From Phragmites australis (Eukaryota > Streptophyta > Magnoliopsida > Poales > Poaceae), in NCBI RefSeq assembly GCF_958298935.1, contig NC_084931.1, forward strand, positions 13,543,334 through 13,607,333: a stretch of 64,000 nucleotides of DNA, in the 5' to 3' direction. This document shows, piece by piece, positions 1-10,844 of this stretch. Made by a program: the position numbers and the translations under genes. Numbering within the stretch: position 1 is the first letter of the stretch; each line of letters begins with the position of its first letter. The notes under the pieces are model-generated. The model searched no databases. It was not told the DNA's origin and was given only the letters and a program-made list of their open reading frames with translations.

Positions 1-680
1 TGATGAGGAGAAAAGCCTAGAAGAGTCTGAACTGCCTTATCACGAGGTGGAGGTGAGTACTCCTCGACGTAGATGTCGAAGATGAGCGGCTTCTTCGTAA
101 GCCAGTACTCCTCATCGTAGTTACACAACGAAGACAAACCGAGTGGTTGTAGGGGGTCCAGACCACGTCGTCTGGATGCAAACGATCAAACTGCGACCTA
201 AAAAATTCATACGGCTGTGAGCCTGCTCGAGCGCCCAGTGCGACTGTGGAGAAAATAGTAAGAAACCGGAACCAAAACATGCGGCAAGTTAAGCATAGCT
301 CTATGTCATACGTACCCGGTGTCGACACCGCAGCGAGCCTATGGTGGGCCCGTCCTCCTCGGGTTCGCCATACCATTCCTAAGGGTACGAGGATTGGTCC
401 ATAATGGGCTGGCCAATCACGAACCACTCTTAAGACCACAACTGCAGTAGTAGTGGGCACCCAGCAAATGTGGCTAACGACTCCTTTTTTGCGCATGCAT
501 CGCACAAGGTTCGATATGTCGCAGCAAGGACAGTGGAGGCAAGCTCAACTGGGGGGCATCATCGAGTTCCGCATCTGCAATCCACCTAGCGTACAGAACA
601 AGGGTCCTCGACACCAGGTGGCCTTGGCCGCTGGTGAGCATAACCCAGCCGAACAACCAAAGCAGGTAAGCCTCCTTCAC
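1..680 (-). pseudogene. Plant mobile domain (PMD, aminotransferase-like) gene fragment
   Basis: Read on the minus strand, this stretch gives the pieces of a plant mobile domain in the right order. First comes YLLWLFGWVML, then CAKKESLATFAGCPLLLQLW, then FRSQFDRLHPDDVVWTPY, then EEYWLTKKPLIFDIYVEEYS near the window edge. These match the PMD family (PF10536 type) found in Mutator-like and retrotransposon-borne genes of plants. The pieces fall in different frames and contain several stops, so at least two frameshifts are present. The 3' part lies left of the window. On its upstream side it abuts the decayed Copia pol at about 680, with no LTR between them. Family assignment is from recognised motifs; whether it belonged to a MULE or a retroelement cannot be told. 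Confidence 0.6.
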
Positions 681-1590
681 TCACGTAGGAAAGATGTGCT
701 CAGAGAATGTCACATCCCGAGTCTCCATTATCGAGTTGATAGTAATGTTTGAAACCTCATAATAGACCACTAGGAATCTATAGGCGGTACTCTAGTGTGC
801 GTACCCTAAAAAGACACAATCAACAGTCTTTGATCTTAATTTCCTTTTTTTGGCTAGGGAACATGTACTTTGGCTAAATAGCCCCATGTGCGAAGAAAGG
901 ACAAATTTAATTTCCTCCCCTTCCATCCTTCATAAGAGGTTGCCTCGCGATTTCGAGGAGCGACCCTGTTCAGGACAAAGTTAACTATAAGAACAGCCTC
1001 ACCCCACCATAAGTTAGCCATATCAGAACCTTATAACAAGGCGTTAACTAAATCATAAATCGTTCGGTCCTTTCTCTGGGCTACTCCATTGGTTTGTGGT
1101 GAGTATGGTGGTGTAAACGTATGGATTATGCTACTTTCTTCACAGAACTCAGAGAAATTCCTGGGAATATATTCCCCACCTCTGTCAGACCTCAATCTCT
1201 TTATTGTCTTCCCCAGCTGGTTTTCTACCTGAGCCTTATAGATCTTAAAAAATTCTAATACTTCATGTTTTGTTCTAAGCAAATAGACATAGCAGAACCT
1301 AGTAGAATCATCTATAATAGTAAAGAAGTATCTTTTTCCACCCTTAGTTAATATACCATTCATCTCATAAAGATCAGAATAGATCAGCTCAAGTGGTGTG
1401 GTGCTTCTCCCCTCAACTGAGTGAAAAAGTTTGCGGGGCTGCTTTGCTTGTACACACATCTCACACTTATAACTCTTATCATATTATACGAGGGAATAAG
1501 ATCCATCTTGCTCAAACACGCAATTGCTTCATTACTAACATGACAAAGATGAGAATGTCATATATCAATGTTCTTATTAGAATATGAAGA
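681..1590 (-). pseudogene. pol: Copia element C: integrase remnant
   Basis: The pre-integrase region is recognisable around 1440-1580 (HVSNEAIACLSKMDLIPSYN), with a frameshift before CVQAKQPRKLFHS. The core follows in one open stretch: IYSDLYEMNG, IIDDSTRF, RLRSDRGGEY and PYSPQTNGVAQRKDRT. The first two catalytic aspartates are present, but the catalytic glutamate is replaced by glutamine (VAQRKD where the family has VAERKN). Downstream, LWWGEAVLIVNFVLNR and VTFSEHIFPT continue the C-terminal domain to about 690. Reverse transcriptase and RNase H are absent: sequence passes straight into the plant mobile domain fragment. A Tork/Tnt1-like Copia lineage is likely but not certain. Confidence 0.75.
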
Positions 1591-1689
1591 GTAGAAAATG
1601 TTTGTGGAACTATCAATAATAGAAATGCGGAACATACCTCCGCAATCATAGCATTTTTCCCACAAACGACCCATACTTGGTCAATATTA

Positions 1690-1985
1690 CTTTATTTGAC
1701 TCGAAGACTGACTTTATTCCTTTTCGTCACAGCATTGACCCGCTAAATAAATTACGAATCATGGCAGGTACAAATAGCACGTCCTTTAGGACAAGAGTCT
1801 CGTTGGAAGTCAACTTTAGACTCACTTGTCCTACTCCACGTACTGCTATCGAGACCCCATTCCACATTAGTACAGATCCACCATCTACGCCCTATAGAGA
1901 AGTAAAACATGTATGATCAGAACAAATATGCCTTGTAGTACCTGTATCAACCAACCAACTTACCGGTGAATTTGCCATAAAGGCC
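1690..1985 (-). pseudogene. pol: Copia element C: aspartic protease remnant
   Basis: The minus strand reads SWLVDTGTTRHICSD at about 1930-1970, the Copia protease active-site signature with D-T-G intact. It is followed downstream by LKLTSNETLVLKDVLFVPA and IRNLFSGSML, the usual C-terminal part of Copia proteases. One stop interrupts it just after the active site. It lies between the gag remnant and the integrase remnant, as expected for Copia order. Confidence 0.7.
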
Positions 1986-2053
1986 TCGGATACACACCCA
2001 CTAGTGGAGTCGTCTTTGCTGGTATCATCGACTGTCACAACCGCCACATGCAC

Positions 2054-2927
2054 TTAGGTTTTGCCTGCCTTTTGTTGCTCAGGCGTCAACCCCTTGCCTT
2101 TACGATCATGATATCTATTTGTCTTGCGGTCCAACCAACCGCAGACATAGCAGACAATATCGGGCTTCTTCTTATTCATAGCATTAGCCTTCGGTCCTAA
2201 AGATCTAGGCTTGTTCTTCTCTTTCTTAACATTCCTCCCACGATGGTTCTTGTGCTCGATAAGGTTACCTTGAACAAATGCCTTCACCCCACCAAATCCC
2301 GCCTTAGACTTATCCTTGACATTTATAGCAGCAATGAGCTCATTAAGAGTCAACCACTATTTTAAGTGTCGACATGCAATGACTAAGTCACATCAAGAAG
2401 TGGACATCTTGGCTAGGATGGAATTAACCTGAAAACTGTCAAGGAGGATACAACCATACTGGCCTTAAGTCTCGCACAATCAGCTGCAACTTTTGGATCT
2501 ATTACATGACTGATCTGCCATACCCCATACGAATATTCAGGTAGCTAGCCACCATGAAGGACTCATTACCATTATCGCTTTCAACATACTTGTCATTCAG
2601 CTCTGACCATACATTCCATGCTTCCCCACCTACGTAGACGTCAAAGAGCCTGTTCGATATTACAGCCAAGAGGCGTGCTATAGTTGAAGCATTAGCCTTC
2701 TCCCAACGGCCCATTAACGCATTGAGACACGTTCTTTTGACCTCGTCTTGCACGTCTTCCCTCGAAGGAGCGAGCGACTCTTCCGTGATGACCAAGAATA
2801 ATCCAAGCTCCATCAACCATAGCCTCGTTCGAGCTTGCTAGCGCTTAAAGCCAGTCCCATTGAAGTTCTCAGGCTTAATTGTGTTTAAGGACGACGGTGG
2901 TAGGACAAAGGAGTAAGAACTAGCCAT
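2054..2927 (-). pseudogene. gag: Copia element C: gag remnant
   Basis: The minus strand starts with ATG at 2927-2925 (MASSSYSF, then IKPENFNGTGFKR), a typical start of a Copia gag of the UBN2/Retrotran_gag type. It continues through RLFDVYVGGEAWNVWSEL and a basic stretch rich in K and N to a degenerate zinc knuckle (CYVCGWLDRKTNRYH) near 2130-2160. A stop occurs at codon 7 after GFKR, another near 2502, and a frameshifted 150-bp stretch lies between 2354 and 2501. The last zinc-knuckle cysteine is not seen. The gene is dead but clearly ordered with the protease and integrase that follow it. Confidence 0.7.
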
Positions 2928-3930
2928 CGTAGAAGCACTAGGATTTCTGGATTGTTATAAGTAAGGATATGTATTCCATAAATAAAAGTACAAGAGCATA
3001 TTAAAATATCTCCATTACACATGATTTTACAAGTAATTAACATCAGTTCATATATGATAATTACAGTAATCATGTGTACAAATAAATCTGAACAATAAGA
3101 AAATAATTCGAATAACAGAGCTCTTAGAATGTTTGCAACAATTGACCCCAGGGCAGAAAAGCCCTGCCCCCTAACTATTGCCAGATACACATCATATAAA
3201 TTGAGCTAGATCTAAGCCTTCACCTAGTTTCAGAACCTGTATAAAACTCTAGAAGAAAGGTCCATGTAGATAGTGTTGTTGTTCTTTTTCTAGAGTACAG
3301 AAATTAAGAGGATAAATTCATATTATAGTTATGATCACAACAACAACAGAGAAGCAACTCTTCAATACATTCATTAACCAAAACTAAACAATGAAATCCT
3401 AATTTCCATCGATCACAACTAAGCAATCTGAACCAACAAAAACTAGTCTAGTTAATCAACCAAGTATAATCAAACAACTAGAGAACTGCACAAGTCTGAA
3501 ACTAATGTACTCAGATAACAGCTCCAATTTTAATGTATTTAATCATCACATAGCAAAGAAACTAGGCCACTATTTAGATCAGAGAAGAGTTTTATACTCA
3601 CAGTGAAGCTCATTGAAACGAGCTGACGATCGAGGTTAGACACGACTCAAAAGTTGCAGACCCATAAATCCTACTACCGCTAGCGAGAAGGAGAACGAAG
3701 ATACAGAGCCTCAACCGCACTGCGACGGCACGTGCAAGCGAGCCTTAGCGTCACAGCACAGGCTTTCACCACCAACAGCTCTCTCTAGCGTCTCACACAA
3801 CCGAGCAAGGAGAAAACCCCAATACTCAAGCGCACGCCGGATATACAGAAGGCAACAGAGTGAAACATGAGAAAGAGTCATTCTTTTTTTTCCTCCTGCC
3901 AACTGAGAGGAGAACCCAACAGATATAGGG
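2928..3930 (-). other. Upstream region of Copia element C (leader or decayed LTR)
   Basis: About 1 kb upstream of the Copia C gag start, AT-rich in its first 650 bp and GC-richer from about 3600. I could not find a primer-binding site of the TGGTATCAGAGC type or a TG...CA boundary. The piece from 3600 to 3900 reads on the minus strand like a 5' untranslated leader, with C/T-rich runs and no long frame. It may be the 5' LTR and leader of Copia C, but nothing in the sequence proves it. Confidence 0.3.
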
Positions 3931-4299
3931 GGCCCTCACCTTGAACATGCACACCAAGGATGGCTGCCTTAACTGAAATCAGTTAGACCTCCCTAATCCT
4001 CTGTGCCGCTCGAGTCAATCCCCACGGTCCAAGCTGAATCCAAAGGACAGCAATGAGCCCAGCCATGCCACGGATGCGTGCACGAGCACTGGAGATCAAG
4101 GTGCAGCCGTTCCACCGCCGCTGCCGCCCTGGAGTCGCCTGAAGCTAGGTTGAGGTAGTCCCCAATGCCCTCTAGCAACCCTAGGACCAGTGCCACTCGT
4201 GGATAGAGCAGCTCGTGGGCATGCATCGATTTAGCAAGGGCTGAAAGAGAAGTGCCCATCGGTTGGCCCAAGAAAGTAAATTTCAACATTAAATTTATT

Positions 4300-6120
4300 T
4301 AAATGATAACAATATGTTGTCCAGGCGAAGGTCTAGCGAGTCCACTTTGCCCACTGCATCTTCCTGGCTTATCGGCCCGTCCTCCTGGCTGGCAAACAAT
4401 GGTCTTTTGTCAATGTACGCCCCTCACCCCCGGCAGTTGATGAAGCTCCTTCATTCACCTATGCATGAGGAGCCTCTTTTTGTGGTCTTGGAGCCTCAGT
4501 CTGCGTCTTTGGCACTTCAGATTGCGGCGGCGGCTGGAACGATGCTCCATCATCAGTAGAAGCCTTTTTGAGAACCAACCTATTGAAATACAGATGATTA
4601 GGAAATCAAGAGTTGGACAAAAGATACTCACCAGCCCGAAAGACTTGGGTTTGATCTTGGTCCTAGGAATGATGGGCTTGATGTCCGTCTGACGAGGAGG
4701 AGACTGCACTGGCAGCATCTGCTTGTAGGTCTCCATTATTGGAGTTTTTCCCTTGGATACTTCCGGCTCAGGCTCGACCTCCGTCTTGCTCTACAACAGA
4801 GGAGTCTGCTCCTGTACCACGACAACGTGAGGTAAGTGAGACATGACCAGTAAATAAAAATCCATATACTCTAATTCATTAGTTGCCATACCTGGTGAGT
4901 GGGGGGAAGGAGGGCTTGCCTCTGGCGGTAGTGTTCCAAGATCAAAGAGTCATCTTCCTCCGAAGCTTGAGAACTCGACGACTTCCGCCTGCTCGAATTA
5001 CTCTGCTCGAGGTCATTGGAAGCGTTGGGGGCTGGCGCGCTGGACTCCGCCTGAACGAATGGCTCTGGTTCAGGCAACTCCACATCGTTCTCGATGTTGG
5101 AAACCTCCTGCGATCAACTCGTTTCAAGACAAGGGAAGAGTTATAAAGAGTATAGCGATTGTAGGAACTCGAGACTTACCTTCATGTATGCGGACTGAGC
5201 AGTCGAGCAAAGATAAAAATGGGGGTCGGTGGGATCTTCCGGTTCCCATCAGGCTTGACCAAGAGGCGGGAAATTTTCTTCTCTTCCTTCCCTACACTTA
5301 AAGCTAAACAAGTGAAACCATTATGCTTCTCTTCAACAAATCATGGTGTATCGACAAACCCTGGAGGATGTATGGGTTACCTTTCGGGCTGTCTCTAGCG
5401 GGATCTTTGGTGCCCACGTCCCAGGTGGTCAAATTGACCCTTTCCTTCAGGGGGGCTGATGCGCCGACTAAGGAAGTCGATGTAGACATCCTAGGCTATC
5501 AGACTGTCCTTCAGATCAGTGATCTTCCTGAGACAGTAGTCGATGGCTTTGTCCTTCGGAGGGGAAGTCTTCCAGCAATCCCATGGAGCAGCCTTGGCCC
5601 ATTATAATTTAGCTGTCCTAGGATGGGATCGAGATCCCCTAACATCGAACTTACTGTGTGTGGGTCTACCTCTACGCGTTAGCGATGACACGTAACGTTG
5701 GAGCATCCTGATCGCCTAGGATGACCCCCCCCCCCCCAACCCCTCGATATAGAACCATTGCTCGTGCCATGGACCCTGAAAGATCTGGTCTTTTTCTCCA
5801 GATACTCAGTGGAAGCCATCAATTTCGCCGATGTGGGCAAGAATGCTAATCATAGTAATAGAGTCTGGGTTCAAATTTATTACCTCGATCTGGTAGAGAC
5901 TTAAGATCTGGTGTAAGAAACTTGACACCGAGAACCATAGCTCGCATTAAGCAAACTCCATAAAAACCACCAGTTCCTTCGTCTTGGAGGAGGGGAACTT
6001 GTTTGTCATCACTAGCCCCCAAGGTATCTTCACCCGTAAATTGATCAACTCCTCCTGCTCTATGGCATGTAGCTTGGCAAGTAAATTCTATAAAACCCGT
6101 TCGAGAGTCTTTCGTAAAAC
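4300..6120 (-). pseudogene. Transposase_28-like ('putative gypsy type transposon') gene remnant
   Basis: The minus strand between 6075 and 5820 reads ELVVFMEF, then ELWFSVSSFLHQILSLYQIE and VINLNPDSITMISILAHIGE. This is the conserved hydrophobic core of the plant Transposase_28-like domain. The same domain occurs in the antisense gene of Gypsy 1 (46139-45804), which reads TFFLQVLETYGMQLVHLSPN. Further on are ISPPLKERVNL-like pieces (5490-5300), an acidic serine-rich stretch with QASEEDDSLILEHYRQRQAL (about 5000-4900) and a basic stretch near 4500-4700. Splice-like borders (CAG|GTATGG near 4890, GTACAG near 4815, CTG|GTGAGT near 4635, CAATAG near 4580) suggest several exons. Many stops make it non-functional. 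A further frame at 4289-3993 may be its decayed tail. Confidence 0.5.
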
Positions 6121-7354
6121 AAAATTTATAAAATTTACTTCTTCAAAACTATATTTATTATGATTTATTCCATCTTACTATCATGGGTTTCAATCGATAT
6201 TGAAACCAGAAGAGTTGATGAAGACAAAAGAGGTGTGTGCGGTGGAAGACAGAAAGCAGGAGGAAGAGATAACGATCGGCCTTTACCTTTTATTTATATT
6301 GGGGATGTCACCAAGAATAACACCGTCATCAAGGCATCCGGCGGTTCGGTTTTCAAAACGCTGGTTCACACCGTGTCAGGCAGCACGCGCATGTGCGGCC
6401 ATAGAGCCTACTTTTTCAGAGGAGTTAATGCACGTACAGCTTGACTCGATATCTCAATTACTCACCAGTCACCACTACCCGGAAAGAATAAATCTACTCA
6501 CATCAGCAGACAAGTATATAGTTTCTTGGCTAGAGTTTTCCCTAGTCAAAAGAAAATGTCTCGAGTATGATTCATGTGGGTCCTAGTTATCGAGGAACCT
6601 GTTTGGTCGAAGTTGATTCTCAACTATAGGGAAGAGTCTTACTCGTAAGACCCTATCAACTAAGATGTTAATCAAGAATGCTTAAATGAAGATTTTTATA
6701 ACTTAGGTGATCCATCCATACAATACGCAAAGACAAGAAGGATTACAAAGGTCTGTTGTCACTACTTAGCTCTACCTCTAGAAGACTATAGTTGGAGCAC
6801 AGGGAGCCAGTCCTACTGCTACTCTTATAGAGAATTTTAAGGCTCTATAGGTCTGGTAGATCTATACCAGCATGCGGCGCTTGTTCTTCTCCCTACCAAC
6901 GGTGGTGGAGCTGATGACATGGAAACCGTATAGGGTCTGTCCTCTGCTAGGATTGTTGTCACCACCGGTACAAGACCAGTACATGTGGCGCTCGTCGCGC
7001 CCTACTTTGTGATGATGACCTTGGAGGAGTGGTGCCGGAGTTCTTTCTTGCATCCTTCTTCGTACTAGCTTCTTGAGCTTCATCTTCTTCTCCCTGCTTC
7101 TAGGACTCCTCCAGCTCAGTCTCCTTCTCCAAGGTCCTCCAATCGACACTGCCCTTAAGTCATTGTCTCCCTCTTCTTTGTCGTCATGCTCTGTTTGCAT
7201 CGTAGGAGCAGAGGCTTTGTCACCTTGTGTGGTGCTTTTTGGCTCCTCCTCGTCGAAAGAGATCTCGATGGTACGAGGGATGGTGGAAGGATAGAAATCA
7301 TCTAGTTTTAGCATGATGAAATTACAGATGAACAGTGAAATGTGAATCGTCAAG
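6121..7354. other. Stretch without a recognisable gene
   Basis: No recognisable domain was found here. On the minus strand there is a charged frame from ATG at about 7313 to 6862 (for example EISFDEEEPKSTTQGDK, then a basic half), with an apparent frameshift near 7150. Its function is unknown and it may be chance. It might be upstream sequence of the Transposase_28-like gene remnant or internal sequence of the same old element. The stretch ends at the target site of Copia B. Confidence 0.3.
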
Positions 7355-7359
7355 ATCAA
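7355..7359. repeat. Target site duplication of Copia B, left copy
   Basis: ATCAA here pairs with AACAA at 30019-30023, four of five bases. Both copies lie exactly at the outer LTR ends inferred by comparing the two LTRs of Copia B. Confidence 0.65.
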
Positions 7360-7723
7360 TAAGAAACTAAGTTAAGATATATCTTTATTTATACATAATG
7401 AGTGATTGAAAAGATTATGAATTTGGTTTGATGATTATTATATTACATAAGTATGTATATGTACTGCAATTATGATCATGACTAACTAAAGTTGAAGAGA
7501 AAATAGAGTTGGCATTTTTGTCTCTGAGTCTAGAAAAATTGTATACGCCAGATGATCCGACGCTAGGAATTTTATACATATCATATGATCTGGTGCCTTG
7601 GAAGACTACATGCCAGAGCATTTCAACTTAGAAGAAAAAGTTGAAGTACACACCAAATAGTCTGACGATAGGCATAGGAAGTATTTCTTGCAGAGAGGTT
7701 GCAAATCAGCTCTGGTGGACTTA

Positions 7724-7904
7724 GGATCTGTTTGTTTCCTCTACAGATTGGATTCTAATTTGGATTGTAGAAGCTAGTCTGATGTGGATTGTGCTATAAT
7801 CCAGGTTTGGATTGCTGCAATCTGCTTCCGGAATCCATCCATTTGTTTGCATAATCCGATTGTGGAGCACAATCCAGAATCCAGAATCTGAAACAAACAG
7901 GGCC
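7724..7904. mobile_element. Tourist-like MITE (PIF/Harbinger class), 181 bp
   Basis: The element begins GGATCTGTTTGTTTC and ends GAAACAAACAGGGCC, so the ends are imperfect terminal inverted repeats of the grass Tourist type (GGCCCTGTTTGTTTC). It is flanked on both sides by TTA (7721-7723 and 7905-7907), the usual PIF/Harbinger target duplication. The matching point in the 3' LTR of Copia B, near 28447 (CTGGTGGACTTACATG), is empty and carries one TTA. This gives an empty-site comparison within the window. It has no coding capacity. Confidence 0.9.
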
Positions 7905-9330
7905 TTACATGCTCCAGATGGTTCGACGATGAAAGATGTGAACACCAGAGAATACAACAGACCATTTGTAGCAGAGAGATTGTAAAATAGTTGTCTGGTG
8001 GAGATGAACTCGTCGTATAGTTCGATGATGAGAAATTGTGTACACCGGACTATTTCTTACAGAGAGGACTCCAGAAGGCATGTGTGGGGAGTTAAACATG
8101 TTGGATGGTTCGGTGCTCAGGAGGTGTGGACGCTGGATCATCCGTGTTCACGATTTTTTCTAGGATGTGTCTTAAGTTGAGGATTTCAATTTGAAACTAA
8201 TTGGAGATGGTTTGGAGATATGTATTTTGCTTGGCTTGTGTTGTGCAGGTGGTGGATGCAACTTGGCGGCCGATGACGGGATGAACAGATCAAGCGGGGT
8301 GCTTGGTGTTGGACGATCGAGGAGACCAGGTGGAGTCAAGGGTGATCCTAGCTATACATATGGAGGTCAAGAAAAGCATGAAAGGAAGGATGGAGATGGC
8401 ATGTTGACGAAGTCAAGTGAAGAGGATGCCTTTGCAAGTGACATGGTGGTCCAGAGGTATCGGGAGTAGGAGAGACTTGTTGGCAGTTAAGATCGCAAGA
8501 CAGAGTATACGTGTCAACATCAGGATGCTTGCTTACGGTCAGAGCAAGCGGTAGTGAGTCACGCTTTGAGGAGCGTGCCAGACGATTTCATGGTTTGGCC
8601 TCAAAACCGTGCAAGGATGGAGGGCATGTGACATCATTGCGAAGCTAAGTTATGAAGGTACCATGTCCGTCCGATGAATAGAGTAAAAAATTGACCAAAA
8701 TACCCTTGTGTTAGGTAAGATGCCATTGGAAGAGAGGGGTATTTTAGCAACAAGAAAGCTTAAGGGTTAAGCTACCTCACTTGGCCTACAAATAGAGGGG
8801 TAGGATTGTGTGAGAGGTTTGAGCCAGCCATTTGATCCTTAAGAGATAGGTTTTAAAGGAGAGGAAAGAAGACCTTAGCCTTTATAATAGGTGAGAGCTT
8901 TTTCTGAGGAAAACATCTTGTAATCTGCTGAAAAGATGGTCATCCTTTGCAAGAAATTAAGAGATTGTTTCTTTTGATACTTGTGTTCATCTTCTTCTAG
9001 TCCCTTTCTATTGGCTCTCTTGTCTTGTTGTGAGTTTTTCTCTTTTTGGTTGTATTTTTGTTTCGGTTGTTGAGCTGAAATTTTTTCACCTTGGGAAGTT
9101 ATTTTTCTTGTTGCTAGAGGTATAAAATTCACATACATATGTATACAATTGGGTCTTAAATTCCCTTGCCTCTAGATCATCAACCTAGAGAATCTCTTCT
9201 ACAATGATGTCGTCTTTGATTTGAAGGTTTCTTTCCTCAAGTTGTAATCTTTCTATGGTGATGATTTGTGGATCGAGTTTTATTTAGGGTTCATATAAAT
9301 CATGAGAGCTATGATTTTCCTTGAGTTCTT

Positions 9331-9335
9331 GATTG
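9331..9335. repeat. Target site duplication of Copia A, left copy
   Basis: GATTG here is repeated exactly at 18176-18180. Joining the two flanks restores the LTR sequence TTCTTGATTGCAACTTG, which is present uninterrupted in the 3' LTR of Copia B near 29870. Confidence 0.95.
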
Positions 9336-10786
9336 TGAGAATCCAAGTTAAAATTTATCTTGGTTTATTTGTGATGAGTGATTGACATTGGTATTTTTTT
9401 GAGTTGAAGATCTTCGATTTTGCAACAGCTTTAATGTGATTTGAATTGATTTGGGATTTCATTTGAGCATATTGATTATGGACTAACTATAATTGAAGTT
9501 GGAGATCAGTGTTTGCTTGTCTCATGGTGTGCAGGTGATAGATGCAACTTGGCGGTCGACGGTAGGATGATCAGGGCCAAGCGGAGTGCTTGGTGCCGAA
9601 CGATCAAGGAGGCCGTGCAGAGTCAAGGGTGATTCTAGCTGAACACGTGGTGGTCAAGCAAAGCATGGAAGGATGATGGAGACAGCGTGTTAACAAAGTT
9701 AAGCGAAGGTGATGCCGGTGCAAGTGACAAGGTGGCATGAGGGATCGGGAGCGGGAGAGACTTGTCGGCAGTAAGGATCGCATGACAGAGTACACGTGTC
9801 AAGATCGAAATGCTTGCTTAAGGTGTAAGCAAGGTGGCGAGTCATGCTTTGAGAAGTGTGCAGGCGGTTTTGCGGTTTGGCCTCAAAACCGTGGGAGGAT
9901 TAGAGGAGTATGTTGTACCATCGTGAAGCTTGTGTCGAGGCGAAACTAAGTCGTGAAAGCATCATAGCCGTCCAATGAATGAAGAAGAAAATGGACCAAA
10001 ATGCTTTCGGTGGTAGGTAGGAGTGTACTAAAAGAGAGGGGTATTTTGGGAGAAAGCTAGAAAACTTAGGGATCAAATTTCTTAGGCCTATAAATAGAGG
10101 GGTAGGGCTATGAGAGAGTTTGAACTAGCCACTTGACCCCCCTTAAACCACCCATTTGAGAGCTTAGAGTTAGGATTTTAGAGGAGAGAAGGATAAGTAC
10201 TTAGCCTATGTAATATGTGAGAGTTTTGAGATATAAATCTTTGTAATCCGCCTAAAACAGGGTTGACCTCTTTGAGTAATGAAGTTTAAGTTTTTGCGTA
10301 TTCTTAAATTTCCCCCTTCTAGTTTTCCTCTATTGGTTCCCTTGCAAGTTTTTGGGTTTCCAGTTTTGATTTTCGTTTTAGTTTTTGGGCTGAAATTTCA
10401 GCACCTTGTGAGGTCATTCTTCTTGTTGCTAGAGGCATAAAATTCATATACACACACTTATATGATGGGGTCTTGAATTCTCTTGCCTCTAGACAATCAA
10501 CTTGGAGAGTTTTGTTGCTCGTTGTTCATCTTTTCTTGTTTCTTATCAAGTTGTGATCTTTCGAGTGCTAAGACACATGGATTAATCTTAAATGGAACCT
10601 ATGGTTTATATACCATCTATGGAGTCGTGTTGCATCAATTTTTTCTTGTTAAAACTTGTCTCTATTTTTGCTTCCGCTTCAGTTTTGAAGTGTGTTGGGT
10701 GATCCAAATAGGAGAAGGCCATTGATTTCGCAAGAAATTTGTTGAGACACCTATTCACCCCCCTCTAGTCGCCAATCTCATTCCTA
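9336..10786 (+). repeat. Copia A 5' LTR
   Basis: It starts TGAGAATCCAAGTT and matches the 3' LTR at 16716-18175 throughout. The 3' end is damaged: CCTACA is reduced to CCTA and runs directly into TCTCGAAGC, so the final CA and the first part of the primer-binding site are missing. A TATA box (TATAAATA) is at 10089-10096. Confidence 0.88.
10089..10096 (+). promoter_or_regulatory. TATA box of the Copia A 5' LTR
   Basis: TATAAATA within the context GGCCTATAAATAGAGGGG. The same context recurs in the other Copia LTRs at 17470-17477 and 29348-29355 and in a mutated form at 8787-8794, as expected for the core promoter of the LTR. Confidence 0.75.
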
Positions 10787-10844
10787 TCTCGAAGCTGCTT
10801 TGATCACTTGTTGACCTTAACCGACTTTGTGATTTGTAGGCAGC

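Larger units (their letters stand above)
7360..9335 (+). repeat. Copia B 5' LTR, left part
   Basis: It aligns with the 3' LTR at 28078-29875 along its length. Shared landmarks are the opening (TAAGAAACTAAGTT here, TGAGAAACCAAGTT there), TTATGATCATGACTAAC, and GATGGATGCAACTTG-like sequence. The TATA box has decayed to TACAAATA at 8787-8794, while the 3' LTR keeps TATAAATA at 29348-29355. It stops at GATTG (9331-9335), where Copia A inserted, and resumes at 18181. It holds a MITE absent from the 3' LTR. Confidence 0.85.

Noticed and set aside
17..505. Long minus-strand frame as one 162-residue protein
   Set aside because: Only the middle of this frame fits a plant mobile domain; its ends continue in other frames. 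It is a composite of shifted pieces, so I annotated the domain fragment instead.
5726..5740. Run of 14 C
   Set aside because: Single homopolymer in a decayed gene; most likely slippage, or a sequencing artefact.
6580..6700. CCTGTTTGG...ACTC region as a possible MITE
   Set aside because: I could not find matching terminal inverted repeats or a target duplication.
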